Assembly: GCA_034439955.1 (NCBI GenBank)
Contig: JAWXBJ010000051.1
Coordinates: forward strand, 1-43,374
DNA length: 43,374 nucleotides
Source of the DNA: UBA7672 sp034439955
GTDB lineage: Bacteria; Pseudomonadota; Alphaproteobacteria; Caulobacterales; Hyphomonadaceae
Reading direction: 5' to 3'
Both the position numbers and the translations under genes were made by a program. The notes under the pieces are model-generated. The model ran no database searches, was not told the DNA's origin, and saw only the letters and a program-made list of their open reading frames with translations. How positions within the stretch are numbered: position 1 is the first letter of the stretch; each line of letters opens with the position of its first letter. Below, piece after piece: positions 33,055 through 42,280 of the stretch.

Positions 33055-33216
33055 GACGGAGACTACAGCACCAAGCTTCCGATCAGACGCACACAAGTTG
33101 CGACGGGACTTTGGATCCGATCCGTCTGCCCGACTTCTGTTCAATGCGCTGGAGGCGGGCTGATCCAGAGCGAGCGCAGGGCCTGGAGGCGGACCCGCGC
33201 CGCCGTTGCAGTATTG

Positions 33217-34092
33217 CTATTTCGGGGCGAAATCCGACGGTCGTAGCCCGCGATAGAGGTGCGCCGCCAACGCCAGGACCGGAATCTGGGCGAGCGCGCC
33301 GACAAAGCCCGCAATGGCGCCTGTCGCGAAAAGCTGAAGGTCCGACACATTGTCGGCGCCGACGACGAGCGGGCTCGAAACCAATCCGCTGATGAAACCC
33401 GAAATGATCATTCCCGGCAGGAGCGTGAGGAGAAGCGCGGCCAGCACGCGCCGCACATTCCCACGGGTCCAGCCCCAGGTTTGAAAAATCATCATGCGGC
33501 GCTCGCCGATCGTGGCCGCGTTGACCATTGCGAGGCGTGCGGCGACGATCGCGAGACCGGCCACGCAGACGAGCATGAAGAGAAAAAACGCGAGCGTCCC
33601 GGCCGGTCCGAGGCTTTCGCTCAGCGCCGCGCTCAGGGCTTCCGGGTCCGAGAGGATGGCTTCGAGATCCGCGCTGGAGGACGCGGCCCTGCCGAGGACA
33701 ATAAAGACGAGCACGAACGAGACCAGAACTATGAACGGCAGGAAAACCAGCATCAGGGAGACAGCGACGCCAACGAGCCGGAATTCGTCGGCGCCAAAGC
33801 CGAGCCCTATTGGACCCTCCGCCTCGCCACGCACGGCCTTGCGGAGGACAGCGGCGGAAAAGACAGCGCCGACGGTCAGGCCGATGGCGAAACTGGCCGC
33901 CATGGCCCCGAGGCTGAATGTCTGGGGCTGGCCTTCGACGGGCAGAGGCCCAGCGAGCATCTGGGTGACGCCGGCCCCGGCCGCCACGACCAGACACGCC
34001 GGTATGAATTGCAGCCAGTTGGCGAAGAAGAACCGCCAAGCCTCGGCCATGCTTTCGATGACGGGAACTTTTCCCACAGTTGGGTCTGCCAT
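33217..34092 (-). CDS. Polytopic membrane protein of unknown function
   Basis: The 291-residue product has about six membrane segments, at about 25-45, 60-85, 110-135, 170-195, 220-245 and 258-280. The loops are short and charged. Its N-terminus is soluble and includes E-A-W-R-F-F-F-A-N-W-L-Q-F-I-P, a pattern I associate with poorly characterised inner-membrane proteins of alphaproteobacteria. The ATG at 34092 is preferred because the longer frame from 34719 is antisense to trmFO. It is divergent from trmFO, with 114 bases between the starts. Confidence 0.75.
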   Translation of the reverse strand: MADPTVGKVPVIESMAEAWRFFFANWLQFIPACLVVAAGAGVTQMLAGPLPVEGQPQTFSLGAMAASFAIGLTVGAVFSAAVLRKAVRGEAEGPIGLGFGADEFRLVGVAVSLMLVFLPFIVLVSFVLVFIVLGRAASSSADLEAILSDPEALSAALSESLGPAGTLAFFLFMLVCVAGLAIVAARLAMVNAATIGERRMMIFQTWGWTRGNVRRVLAALLLTLLPGMIISGFISGLVSSPLVVGADNVSDLQLFATGAIAGFVGALAQIPVLALAAHLYRGLRPSDFAPK

Positions 34093-34206
34093 GCCTTGCT
34101 CCCGGCGCCGACAAAGCAGCGGCGTAGATGAATCGGCTGGACGCGGCAACGGGTCCGATTCCTTTCCGCTTTGAACCGCGTCCAAAGCCATCCTAGTAAG
34201 ACCCGG

Positions 34207-35646
34207 ATGAACAACCAACCCATCCACATAATCGGCGGCGGCATGGCGGGATCTGAGGCCGCTTGGCAGGCGGCCAATGCCGGCGCGCCCGTCATACTCC
34301 ACGAAATGCGGCCGGTGCGCACGACAGACGCCCATCATACGGACCACCTGGCCGAACTGGTGTGCTCGAACTCGTTCCGGTCGGACGACTGGGAGCACAA
34401 TGCGGTCGGCCTGCTCCACGAAGAGATGCGGCGCGCCAACGGGCTGATTATCACCATGGGCGACCGGCACAAGGTTCCGGCGGGATCGGCCCTGGCGGTT
34501 GATCGCGACGGGTTCGCGGCCGATGTCACGCAGGCGCTGGAGGCCCATCAACTGGTGACGATCGAACGCGGCGAGATCGACGACTGGCCGCCCGCCGACT
34601 GGTCCAGCGTGATCGTGGCGACGGGACCACTCACCTCCAATGCGCTGGCGCAGGCGATCCTGGAAAGGACAGGCGAGGACTCGCTCGCCTTCTTCGACGC
34701 CATCGCCCCGATCGTCCACATCGACTCAATCGACATGAGCCGGGCGTGGCGCCAGTCGCGCTATGACAAGCCGGGGCCGGGCGGCGACGGCGCCGAGGCC
34801 TACATCAACTGTCCGATGGATCGGGCGCAGTATGAGGCGTTTCTCGCGGCGCTGAACGCGGCACCCAAGACCGAATTCAAGGAGTGGGAAGGCACGCCCT
34901 ATTTCGAGGGCTGCCTGCCGATCGAGGTGATGGCCGAACGCGGCCCGGAGACGCTGCGCTATGGACCCATGAAGCCGGTCGGGCTCACCAACCCGCACAA
35001 CCCGGCGGTAAAGGCCCACGCCATCGTGCAGCTGCGGCAGGACAACAGGCTGGGCACGCTCTGGAACATGGTGGGGTTCCAGACCAAGCTGAAGCACGGC
35101 GCGCAGACGGAGGTGTTCCGGATGATACCGGGACTCGAAGCGGCGCAGTTTGCACGGCTGGGCGGCATCCATCGGAACACCTTCATCAACTCTCCGACCC
35201 TGCTTGATGGGCAGCTCCGGCTCAGGGTCGAGCCGAGGGTGCGCTTCGCCGGCCAGATCACCGGCGTCGAGGGCTATGTCGAGAGTGCAGCGATGGGACT
35301 TCTGGCGGGGCGGTTCGCGGCGGCCGGGGTGCAGGGCCGACGGATCGACGCGCCGCCCGCAACGACGGCGCTGGGCGCTCTGGTCGGGCATGTCACGGGC
35401 GGACACCTTGCAATGGCGGGCGGCAGCTTCCAGCCGATGAACGTCAATTACGGTCTGCTCCCGGATATCGACGCATTCGAAACGACGGGTCCGGACGGCA
35501 AGCGTCTCAAGGGCGCCGAGAAGGGACGCGCGAGAAAGCGCGCAATGTCGCTGCGGGCTCTTCGTGACCTTGAAGCCTGGCTGCATGAGTGCCAGCCGGC
35601 AAACAGCAGCGTCGTACCGGCTCAATCCCTCAAGAGCTTTTCCTGA
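34207..35646 (+). CDS. trmFO: Folate-dependent tRNA (uracil-54-C5) methyltransferase TrmFO
   Basis: TrmFO makes ribothymidine at position 54 of tRNA, using methylenetetrahydrofolate and FAD. The 479-residue protein has the N-terminal FAD-binding I-I-G-G-G-M-A-G-S-E-A-A-W, E-M-R-P and the segment L-V-C-S-N-S-F-R-S. The catalytic Cys lies in segments such as Y-F-E-G-C-L-P-I-E. The C-terminal N-V-N-Y-G-L-L-P is also typical. The ATG at 34207 begins the family alignment. Its last codons overlap, antisense, the end of the DUF6498-type gene by 17 bases. Confidence 0.95.
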   Translation: MNNQPIHIIGGGMAGSEAAWQAANAGAPVILHEMRPVRTTDAHHTDHLAELVCSNSFRSDDWEHNAVGLLHEEMRRANGLIITMGDRHKVPAGSALAVDRDGFAADVTQALEAHQLVTIERGEIDDWPPADWSSVIVATGPLTSNALAQAILERTGEDSLAFFDAIAPIVHIDSIDMSRAWRQSRYDKPGPGGDGAEAYINCPMDRAQYEAFLAALNAAPKTEFKEWEGTPYFEGCLPIEVMAERGPETLRYGPMKPVGLTNPHNPAVKAHAIVQLRQDNRLGTLWNMVGFQTKLKHGAQTEVFRMIPGLEAAQFARLGGIHRNTFINSPTLLDGQLRLRVEPRVRFAGQITGVEGYVESAAMGLLAGRFAAAGVQGRRIDAPPATTALGALVGHVTGGHLAMAGGSFQPMNVNYGLLPDIDAFETTGPDGKRLKGAEKGRARKRAMSLRALRDLEAWLHECQPANSSVVPAQSLKSFS

Positions 35647-36352
35647 CCAGGTCACGCAAATTGCTGAAGGATTCATTGCCCCGCCGGACAAGATCGCCGT
35701 CGGGCGCATCCGCATTGGTTTTGACGCCCCAGATCGTCTTGAAGATGATGAGGGCGAGGACGCCGATCATCGGATCGCCAAGCAGGATGAGCGCTCCGGC
35801 GCCGGCGAAAATGCCTATGTGGAGCACCACGATCCTGGCGTAGGGCGCCATCATCTCGGCCATCGGGTTCGTGGTCTTCCAGTCGCCCTTGAGCCCGAAC
35901 TGCCAGGCCAGAACGAAAACCTGAAAGGCGAAGGTGAGCGCCAGGACCCAGTTCATGTGAAGGCCCGAGGTCAGCGCAAGCCGGACCATGCCGGGAATGT
36001 CCATGGGCTCGAACGGCATGCCGTTTTCGAGGCCGCTGAACATGCTGAAGAAGACCAGTAGGAATGTGCCATGAACGGCGCAAAACAAGCCATAGTGGAA
36101 AATGAAGAACGCGCTGAGGAACATGCCGCCCAGCAGACCGAACGGACCATAGTTGGCGCCGGAGACAACTATGCGGGGAAGCGTCATGACCCCGGCCAGC
36201 AGGTTCTCCAGCCAGTACAGCATGACCAGCGGAGCAGCGCCCCATCCCCAGGCGAGAACGCCGTACACCGGCGCGAGATCGACAGCCAGCCCCACGAGCA
36301 CGGTGGGACTGCGCAGGGCGCGCGCCCAGTAGGCGCCATCCAGGAGTTTCAT
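35630..36352 (-). CDS. DUF6498-type membrane protein
   Basis: The 240-residue protein has about six membrane segments and matches the pattern of DUF6498-containing proteins, with W-G-W-G-A-A-P-L-V-M-L-Y-W-L-E-N-L near 35-50. Such proteins are found in many bacteria, and no role is known. It is convergent with trmFO with a 17-base overlap. A gap of 76 bases separates it from the squalene/phytoene-synthase-family gene upstream on the same strand. Confidence 0.75.
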   Translation of the reverse strand: MKLLDGAYWARALRSPTVLVGLAVDLAPVYGVLAWGWGAAPLVMLYWLENLLAGVMTLPRIVVSGANYGPFGLLGGMFLSAFFIFHYGLFCAVHGTFLLVFFSMFSGLENGMPFEPMDIPGMVRLALTSGLHMNWVLALTFAFQVFVLAWQFGLKGDWKTTNPMAEMMAPYARIVVLHIGIFAGAGALILLGDPMIGVLALIIFKTIWGVKTNADAPDGDLVRRGNESFSNLRDLVRKSS

Positions 36353-36428
36353 GACCCGTCCCAGCTCGCATCAACCGGTCGAGAGAAGACCGGATAAGGC
36401 AGTTTGGCGAGTCACGCTTTCCGCATTG

Positions 36429-37142
36429 CTAAAGCCTGCGCGTCGCAATCGCCCAGAAAACGCGCCAACGACGTTTCAGCGGCGAAAGCTCTCGCGATGC
36501 AATCGCAAGGTGGACGATGGCGGGCCAGTAGGCCGCTGAAAGATTGCGGGAGGCCTCGCGGGCGGTCGCGAGGCGCGATGCGGCGTCCGGGAGAGAGGCT
36601 CCGACCGCAACGTAAGCCTCACCGCACCGCGAGAGGGCGTCGAGTTGGGTCGGGCTGGCGTCCGGCGCGAGCGCACGGCCGGCAAGACGGGTCAAGGAAG
36701 CTTCGGCGGCGAGATGACGGGCCTCGTGAACGCCGCCATGCGCGTGCTTCACGCCATGAAGGTGATCGTCGAGCGCATCATCGAAACGATCAAGGAGGTC
36801 GCCGAAGGCCGGGAACAGGTCGCGGCGGAGAGCCAGGACGCGGGCCAGCTCGATGGACAGATCGTGCCTCCGCGCCGGCTGGCCGGCGGCAAGACTTTCG
36901 AGTGTGTCGCGCCACCATTGAACGCGAATCCTGCCCAGCATTGGGTCGGACAATGACAGCGCCCGCTGAAGCTCGTGATTGAGGCAATAAATCGCCATGA
37001 GGCGCTCTCGATCAGCCTGCCGCGCATAGCGCGAGGCAATCCAGCGATTCTCGTCAGTGCGCTTGAGGCGCAGATCGAAATCCCCGGGGTCCGTCAAGGC
37101 TGCGTCGCCAGCAGGATTTCCCCGGGCGCCCCTCTCGGTCAT
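36429..37142 (-). CDS. Squalene/phytoene synthase family protein
   Basis: The 237-residue protein belongs to the trans-prenyltransferase superfamily, with D-R-E-R-L-M-A-I-Y-C-L-N-H-E-L-Q-R near 35-51 and I-R-V-Q-W-W-R-D near 62-69. It lacks clear copies of both D-x-x-x-D motifs of true squalene or phytoene synthases. It therefore resembles the alphaproteobacterial relatives of the mitochondrial assembly factor NDUFAF6, and its catalytic activity is doubtful. The ATG at 37142 is chosen because the family pattern starts soon after it. The longer frame from 37346 would overlap sodB. Confidence 0.8.
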   Translation of the reverse strand: MTERGARGNPAGDAALTDPGDFDLRLKRTDENRWIASRYARQADRERLMAIYCLNHELQRALSLSDPMLGRIRVQWWRDTLESLAAGQPARRHDLSIELARVLALRRDLFPAFGDLLDRFDDALDDHLHGVKHAHGGVHEARHLAAEASLTRLAGRALAPDASPTQLDALSRCGEAYVAVGASLPDAASRLATAREASRNLSAAYWPAIVHLAIASRELSPLKRRWRVFWAIATRRL

Positions 37143-37335
37143 GTTCAAAGTCGCGGACACCAAGCGAGCATGATCGATCTGGAAGCCCTGTTCGGAAACC
37201 TGAATTGTGCTCGACGCCTTGGGTGAGACGAATTCACGCTTCAAAAGCAAGCGCAACCTGTTCCATTTGAGGCGATCCCGCCCTAGGTAGTCGTCAAGCA
37301 CGCGAAAACAGACACGCCAGAGACGAGGCACGATC

Positions 37336-37935
37336 ATGGCTTTCACGCTTCCCCCCCTGCCCTACGCCCGCAACGCGCTGCAGCCGCACGTGTCCGAAAA
37401 CACCCTCAATTTTCATTATGGCAAGCATCATCAGACTTATGTCGACAATCTGAACAAGCTCGTCGCGGGGACGCCCTTGGAGAACGCCTCCCTGGAGGAG
37501 GTCATTCGGGAGAGCCATGGCAAGACGCCTGGCGTGTTCAACAACTCCGCGCAGGTATGGAATCACACCTTCTATTGGCATTCGATGAAGCCGTCCGGAG
37601 GCGGCGCGCCGACCGGTCTCGCGGCCGAAAAGATAAAGCAGGCGTTTGGCGACTATGAAGGCTTCAAGAAGGCCTTCGCCGAGGCCGGCGCCACACAGTT
37701 CGGTTCCGGCTGGGCCTGGCTGGTGCTGAACGGTGGCAAGCTCGAGGTCCGCAAGACCGGCAATGCCGAGACGCCACTCACCGACACGGGCGTGACGCCG
37801 CTTCTGACCATGGATGTGTGGGAGCACGCCTATTATCTGGACTACCAGAACGCCCGCCCCAAATACATCGAGACGTTTCTTGACGAACTGGTGAACTGGG
37901 ATTTTGCCAACGCTAACCTGTCGGACGCGAAGTAA
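37336..37935 (+). CDS. sodB: Superoxide dismutase, iron type
   Basis: The 199-residue enzyme converts superoxide to oxygen and hydrogen peroxide in the cytoplasm. Metal ligands are H27, H77, D160 and H164 (in F-H-Y, W-N-H-T-F-Y-W and D-V-W-E-H-A-Y-Y). Q73 in A-Q-V-W-N-H is the Gln typical of iron-type enzymes. The length and the G-S-G-W-A-W-L segment fit the family. It is convergent with the hybrid kinase gene, with one base between the stops. Confidence 0.96.
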   Translation: MAFTLPPLPYARNALQPHVSENTLNFHYGKHHQTYVDNLNKLVAGTPLENASLEEVIRESHGKTPGVFNNSAQVWNHTFYWHSMKPSGGGAPTGLAAEKIKQAFGDYEGFKKAFAEAGATQFGSGWAWLVLNGGKLEVRKTGNAETPLTDTGVTPLLTMDVWEHAYYLDYQNARPKYIETFLDELVNWDFANANLSDAK

Positions 37936-37936
37936 G

Positions 37937-40744
37937 CTACCGCGCTACGACCGATGGCGGGGCTCGCGAGGCCAGGCGGCTTTGCATGTGGCGTCCGGTC
38001 TCCGTGAGCAGCGGGGCAAGCCGGTCCACGTTGGACGCTCCGGTCTCCGTGAGCAGCGGGGCAAGCCGGTCCACGTTGGACGCTGCAGCCTCGATCTGAC
38101 CGGACTTGGCTTCCGCTTCGATCGTCTCGCAGAGAGCCGCCAGCCGGCCCGCGCCAGAACTGAGACACATGGATTTTAGCGCGTGGGCCTGCCGGCTCAA
38201 CTCGGCGGCGTCGATCGGCGTCGAGGCGACTATCGACTCAATCCTGGTCACGCCAAGAGGCGCCTGTCCGGCAAAAAGTTTCCAGATCTTGCCGACGAGG
38301 TCACGCCCGGAGCGCGCGGCGACGCCTTCCATCGTGGCGAGGGCTTCTTCGTCGATGAAATCGACGGTCTCCCCGCTTTTGTGGTCGAGAACACCTGGGC
38401 GAAGAACGCTGCTTGAGGGAAGGGTTGGATCCAGGACTTCACCAGCATAGGAGGCCGGCGACAGCCTGGCCTCCGCAAGCTTCAACGCATCGACGAGCCT
38501 CGCGGCCGTGAATGGCTTTGTCATGTGCTGGTCGGCGCCGGCGGCGTTCCAGGCGTCCGCATCGGCGCCGCGGACCTGGGCTGTCAGCGCAATGATGCGC
38601 GCCGGCGTCCGCCCCGACTTTGATTCATGAGACCGGATCAGCGAGGTGGCGGTGAAGCCGTCCATCACCGGCATGGAGCCATCCATGAAGATCGCATCAT
38701 AGCGCTGCGCTTCGGCGGCGGCCACCGCTTCTTCGCCATTCGAAGCAAAGTCGGGCGACACGTCCAGGGTCAGCAGGGCTTCTCGCAGCACTTCACGATT
38801 GACCGCATTGTCATCGACCGCAAGAACGCGAAGGGCGGCGAAGCTTTCCCGGGTCAGCATGACCCCTGAGCCGCCGAGCGCCGAAACACCGCGCCAGGAC
38901 TGGCTGTTGGCTCGCACGACAAAGTCCCAGAGCGCCCGGCGACCCACCGGAAGAGAAAGCAGATCCGCCGCCGCGCCCTGGCGCAGAAGCTGGTCGGCCC
39001 GGCTGTCGCCGACATCCGACAGGCAAACCGCAACGACGCCGCTGGCCGCCGGTTGGGTCGCGAGGAGGTCTGAATCCGCCAGCACGATTTCTCCGGGCTC
39101 CGCTTCATCCGGGCTGGCGATGCGTCGAACGCCGGCGCCGACATCCCGCAATGCGCGGGAAAGACACCGCGCCATGAGATTGGAGTTCACCGCGATCGCC
39201 ATGCGCAGGTCCGCAGCCTGCGGCGCGGGGGGAGCGGCTTCCTCGATCGGCAGGTCGACGATCACCGAGAAGGTCGAACCCTGCCCGATCTCGCTTTCGA
39301 CTCGAATGGCGCCCGCCATGGCGTCGACGAGGCGCTTGCAGACCGTCAGACCAAGGCCCGTACCGCCAAATTTCCGCGTCGTCGATTGATCCGCCTGGGA
39401 AAAGGCCTCGAAAATCGAACCGATCCGGTCTTTCGGGATTCCGACGCCGGTGTCAGCGACGGCGACCTTGATGCGCGCGCGATTGCCCGCGCTTGCCGCC
39501 GTCACGCTGACGGTGACGCCGCCGGTTTCGGTGAATTTGAGCGCGTTGTTGACCAGGTTGGTGATGACCTGGTTGAACCGCGTCGGATCGCCAATGACGA
39601 GGTGTGGCGTCTCCGGAGCAATGTAGACGGCGAGTTCCAGCCCCTTCGAGCGTGCACGTTCCCAGAACAGCGCGGCGACGTCCTCGACCAGCGCATCAGG
39701 AGAAAACGCCACGGATTCGAGGTCCATCTTGCCGGCTTCGATCTTTGAAAGGTCGAGGATGTCGTTGATGATCGTGAGAAGGCTTGCGCCCGATCGCGAG
39801 ATGATTTCCGCATAACGCCTGTGCCGCGCCGACAGGTCGGCCGCGGCGAGCATCTCGGCCATGACCATCATGCCGTTCATCGGCGTGCGGATCTCGTGAC
39901 TCATGGTGGCGAGGAAGTCGGATTTCGCGGCGTTGGCGGATTCCGCGTCTTCCTTGGCGAGCCGTAGATCATGCGTGCGCTCGTCGACAGTTGCTTCAAG
40001 CGTTTCGAGATGGCGCGCGATGCGCTGGTCGCGTTCGCGGATATTGTCGATCATTCCGTTGAACGCCTCGCCGAGCACGGCCGATTCGTCGGTCCGGGAG
40101 GTGGGCGGCATGCGGCGGGAGAAGTCCTGCGCCGAACCGATCTCGGCCATCACGGCCGTCAACTGGCGCAGCGGTCGGGTGAGGCGCTCGATCATCGCCT
40201 GCGCGACCACCACACCGCCGACGATGGCGGCCAGCGCGATGGCCGCCGTCCAGAGAAGGCTGGCCAGCACGTCGGAACGCAGATCACTGATATCCGCCAG
40301 GATGACGATCTGGCCGATCCGCGCGCCGCCGCTCATAACGTCCTGCGAAATCGTAGCGCTGTTGGCGCTGAGAAGCTCCAGCCCTGACAGGTCACGCAGG
40401 TCCCGATCCCGACCTCGAAGCGCGACGCCTCCGCCAAGTTGCGCAAAGACGACACCGTCGGCGTCACGAACGGCGGCGTGAAGAAACCCGGAAAATTCCC
40501 TCAAACCCCGAAGACGTGTATAGGCGCCCCGTGCGTCGTTGTTGATCAGCGGTTCGTCGAGGTTGGCGGCGTAGCTGGACGCCGCCGCCTCCAGGAGTTC
40601 CGCCCGTGCATCGGCCGACTGGTGCAGGTCGCGCCAACCATTGACCGCCGAGGCCGCTATCACGGCGACGAAGATCACGGCGGCAAGAACCAACGAGAGC
40701 CGGAACCGGATCGAGCGCTGGAACGGAACGGCATGAACGGACAT
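37937..40744 (-). CDS. Hybrid sensor histidine kinase with REC and HPt domains
   Basis: The 935-residue kinase has membrane helices at about 14-34 and 162-183 around a periplasmic sensor region. A HAMP domain and coiled coil follow (about 184-270), then the H-box with H283 in M-S-H-E-I-R-T-P and an ATPase domain (G-T-G-L-G-L). Next is a degenerate receiver-like stretch, then a true receiver with V-D-D-N and F-M-D-G-S-M-P, and a C-terminal HPt domain with His in A-H-A-L-K-S. It resembles BarA-type phosphorelay kinases. The ATG at 40744 is preferred over 40780. A 45-base tandem duplication lies near the 3' end. It is divergent from the REC-EAL gene. Confidence 0.92.
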   Translation of the reverse strand: MSVHAVPFQRSIRFRLSLVLAAVIFVAVIAASAVNGWRDLHQSADARAELLEAAASSYAANLDEPLINNDARGAYTRLRGLREFSGFLHAAVRDADGVVFAQLGGGVALRGRDRDLRDLSGLELLSANSATISQDVMSGGARIGQIVILADISDLRSDVLASLLWTAAIALAAIVGGVVVAQAMIERLTRPLRQLTAVMAEIGSAQDFSRRMPPTSRTDESAVLGEAFNGMIDNIRERDQRIARHLETLEATVDERTHDLRLAKEDAESANAAKSDFLATMSHEIRTPMNGMMVMAEMLAAADLSARHRRYAEIISRSGASLLTIINDILDLSKIEAGKMDLESVAFSPDALVEDVAALFWERARSKGLELAVYIAPETPHLVIGDPTRFNQVITNLVNNALKFTETGGVTVSVTAASAGNRARIKVAVADTGVGIPKDRIGSIFEAFSQADQSTTRKFGGTGLGLTVCKRLVDAMAGAIRVESEIGQGSTFSVIVDLPIEEAAPPAPQAADLRMAIAVNSNLMARCLSRALRDVGAGVRRIASPDEAEPGEIVLADSDLLATQPAASGVVAVCLSDVGDSRADQLLRQGAAADLLSLPVGRRALWDFVVRANSQSWRGVSALGGSGVMLTRESFAALRVLAVDDNAVNREVLREALLTLDVSPDFASNGEEAVAAAEAQRYDAIFMDGSMPVMDGFTATSLIRSHESKSGRTPARIIALTAQVRGADADAWNAAGADQHMTKPFTAARLVDALKLAEARLSPASYAGEVLDPTLPSSSVLRPGVLDHKSGETVDFIDEEALATMEGVAARSGRDLVGKIWKLFAGQAPLGVTRIESIVASTPIDAAELSRQAHALKSMCLSSGAGRLAALCETIEAEAKSGQIEAAASNVDRLAPLLTETGASNVDRLAPLLTETGRHMQSRLASRAPPSVVAR
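37994..38083. repeat. 45-base tandem duplication in the kinase gene
   Basis: The 45-base unit occurs twice, at 37994-38038 and 38039-38083, with no visible mismatch. On the minus strand this repeats 15 residues (S-N-V-D-R-L-A-P-L-L-T-E-T-G-A) in frame, at the end of the HPt domain. An exact in-frame copy suggests a recent slippage or duplication event. Confidence 0.95.
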
Positions 40745-40929
40745 GGCACCGCCTGGCTGTGGGCTGCAGATCGCTGCCACAACTGTCTATCGATCCCGTT
40801 AACCGCTGAATTCGCCGCTAAATCCGACGGAAAAAGCCGCCCCGGCATTTTCGCAGCCTGGATTAGGAGTTCCGTGAGCATTTTCAGACAGGGTGGAATT
40901 TCAGACCTCGGGATCCGGACCGCCAAAGC

Positions 40930-42114
40930 TTGACCTATCGAACCGCCCTTATCGTGGACGACGATCCGGTCTTTGGCGCACTGGCCGAGGATTTGCTGCT
41001 TGACGCCGGGATCGAGACGATCGAGACGGCGGCCGACGGGGGCGAGGCGCTGGCGCGGATCGACGCGGGCGGGCCCGTCGCCGACATCATGATGTGCGAT
41101 CTCAACATGCCGACCCATGACGGCGTCACCGTGATGCGGGGCCTCGCGGAACGCAGATATCCCGGCCGGATCATCATTGTGTCAGGCGAAGCTGACGCGG
41201 TGCGCGACACGGTCGTCAAGCTGGCGCGCCTTCAGGGCCTCAACATTCTGGGTTCAACGCGCAAGCCGCTCACGCCTGCTTCGCTGGCGGAACTGCTGGC
41301 GCGGGCGCCCTCCAGCGCTCCAAAATCAGTTGAACAGGCGCCCGCGACATCGAGCCTGCTCGACGCGGCGATCGAGCGGGGCGGGCTGCACCCCTTCTTC
41401 CAGGCCAAGATTTCGATGGCCACCGGGCGCATTTCGGGGTCTGAGGCTCTGGCCCGCATCGCGACTCCGATATCGCCACACGCCAATCCGGTTCCCTATG
41501 TCGAACTTGCCGAGCGCAATCATCGCATCGATGCGCTCACGTTCGCGATGACCCGCGCCGTCGCGCGATGCGTCCTCGCCTTCAACTCGACTGGGGTGAA
41601 AATGCCCTGCTCGATCAACATCAGTCCGGCCTCGCTCAACCGGCTGGACTTTCCGGACCAGATGGCTGGCCTCATCACCGATGCCGGGCTGTCGTGTGAA
41701 CAGTTCACGCTGGAAGTGACCGAGACGCGGCTGGTCGAGTACGGCCCGCGCGTGCTGGACGTGATGACACGGCTGCGCATCAAGGGCTTCGGACTGTCGG
41801 TCGACGACTTCGGCACCGGATACTCCAACATCGACCGGCTGCAGATGTATCCGTTCACCGAACTCAAAATCGACCAGAGCTTCACCAAGAAAGCTCTCGA
41901 AGAATCCTTCGCCCGGGCCTGCGTTGAGACCAGCGTGCGACTGGCAAAGGAGCTTGGCCTCAAGATCGTCGCGGAGGGCGTCGAGACCCGCGAGATGTGG
42001 GACTTTCTGAAACTGCTCGAAGTCGACGAGGCGCAGGGATACCTGATGTCCAAACCCCTGCCGCCTGCGGACTATCGCGCGATGCTGGTCGAGGGTCGGA
42101 CGTTCGAGGTCTGA
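40930..42114 (+). CDS. Receiver-EAL cyclic-di-GMP phosphodiesterase
   Basis: The 394-residue protein has an N-terminal receiver (about 1-125) with D10-D12 and phosphoacceptor D57. A C-terminal EAL domain (about 140-390) follows. The EAL motif (E172-A-L), the N-I-S, E-V-T-E, D-D-F-G-T-G, K-I-D, A-E-G-V-E and Q-G-Y segments are all present, so an active phosphodiesterase that cleaves cyclic di-GMP is likely. The start is TTG at 40930; no ATG is available in frame nearby. The hybrid kinase gene is divergent with a 185-base spacer. Phosphorylation by that kinase, and so control of cyclic di-GMP, is inferred from position. Confidence 0.9.
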   Translation: MTYRTALIVDDDPVFGALAEDLLLDAGIETIETAADGGEALARIDAGGPVADIMMCDLNMPTHDGVTVMRGLAERRYPGRIIIVSGEADAVRDTVVKLARLQGLNILGSTRKPLTPASLAELLARAPSSAPKSVEQAPATSSLLDAAIERGGLHPFFQAKISMATGRISGSEALARIATPISPHANPVPYVELAERNHRIDALTFAMTRAVARCVLAFNSTGVKMPCSINISPASLNRLDFPDQMAGLITDAGLSCEQFTLEVTETRLVEYGPRVLDVMTRLRIKGFGLSVDDFGTGYSNIDRLQMYPFTELKIDQSFTKKALEESFARACVETSVRLAKELGLKIVAEGVETREMWDFLKLLEVDEAQGYLMSKPLPPADYRAMLVEGRTFEV

Positions 42115-42189
42115 TCAACCCTGGGCGGATTGCCAGACCGGCCTGCCCTCCTCCATGCTGGATCAACCTGCATCCTCTATGACGCAGAC

Positions 42190-42222
42190 AAGTTGCTCTA
42201 CACTTATGAGGTAGAGCAACTT
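42190..42222 (+). repeat. Perfect 12-base inverted repeat
   Basis: AAGTTGCTCTAC at 42190-42201 pairs fully with GTAGAGCAACTT at 42211-42222 across a nine-base loop. It is followed by TTTCTT-like bases, so it may end transcription of the REC-EAL gene. It may instead be part of a dispersed intergenic repeat. Confidence 0.8.
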
Positions 42223-42224
42223 TC

Positions 42225-42253
42225 TTCGGTCAAACGGATCCAGTTTGACCGAA
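42225..42253 (+). repeat. Perfect 11-base inverted repeat
   Basis: TTCGGTCAAAC at 42225-42235 pairs fully with GTTTGACCGAA at 42243-42253 across the loop GGATCCA. It stands two bases after the previous hairpin and is followed by GATGCTCTAG. It lies 27 bases before the dioxygenase start, so it could affect its expression. Confidence 0.8.
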
Positions 42254-42280
42254 AGATGCTCTAGCGCCGGAGATGCGCCC

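Noticed and set aside
33217..34719. 500-residue form of the membrane protein
   Set aside because: The extension is antisense to trmFO. The membrane protein pattern begins at 34092.
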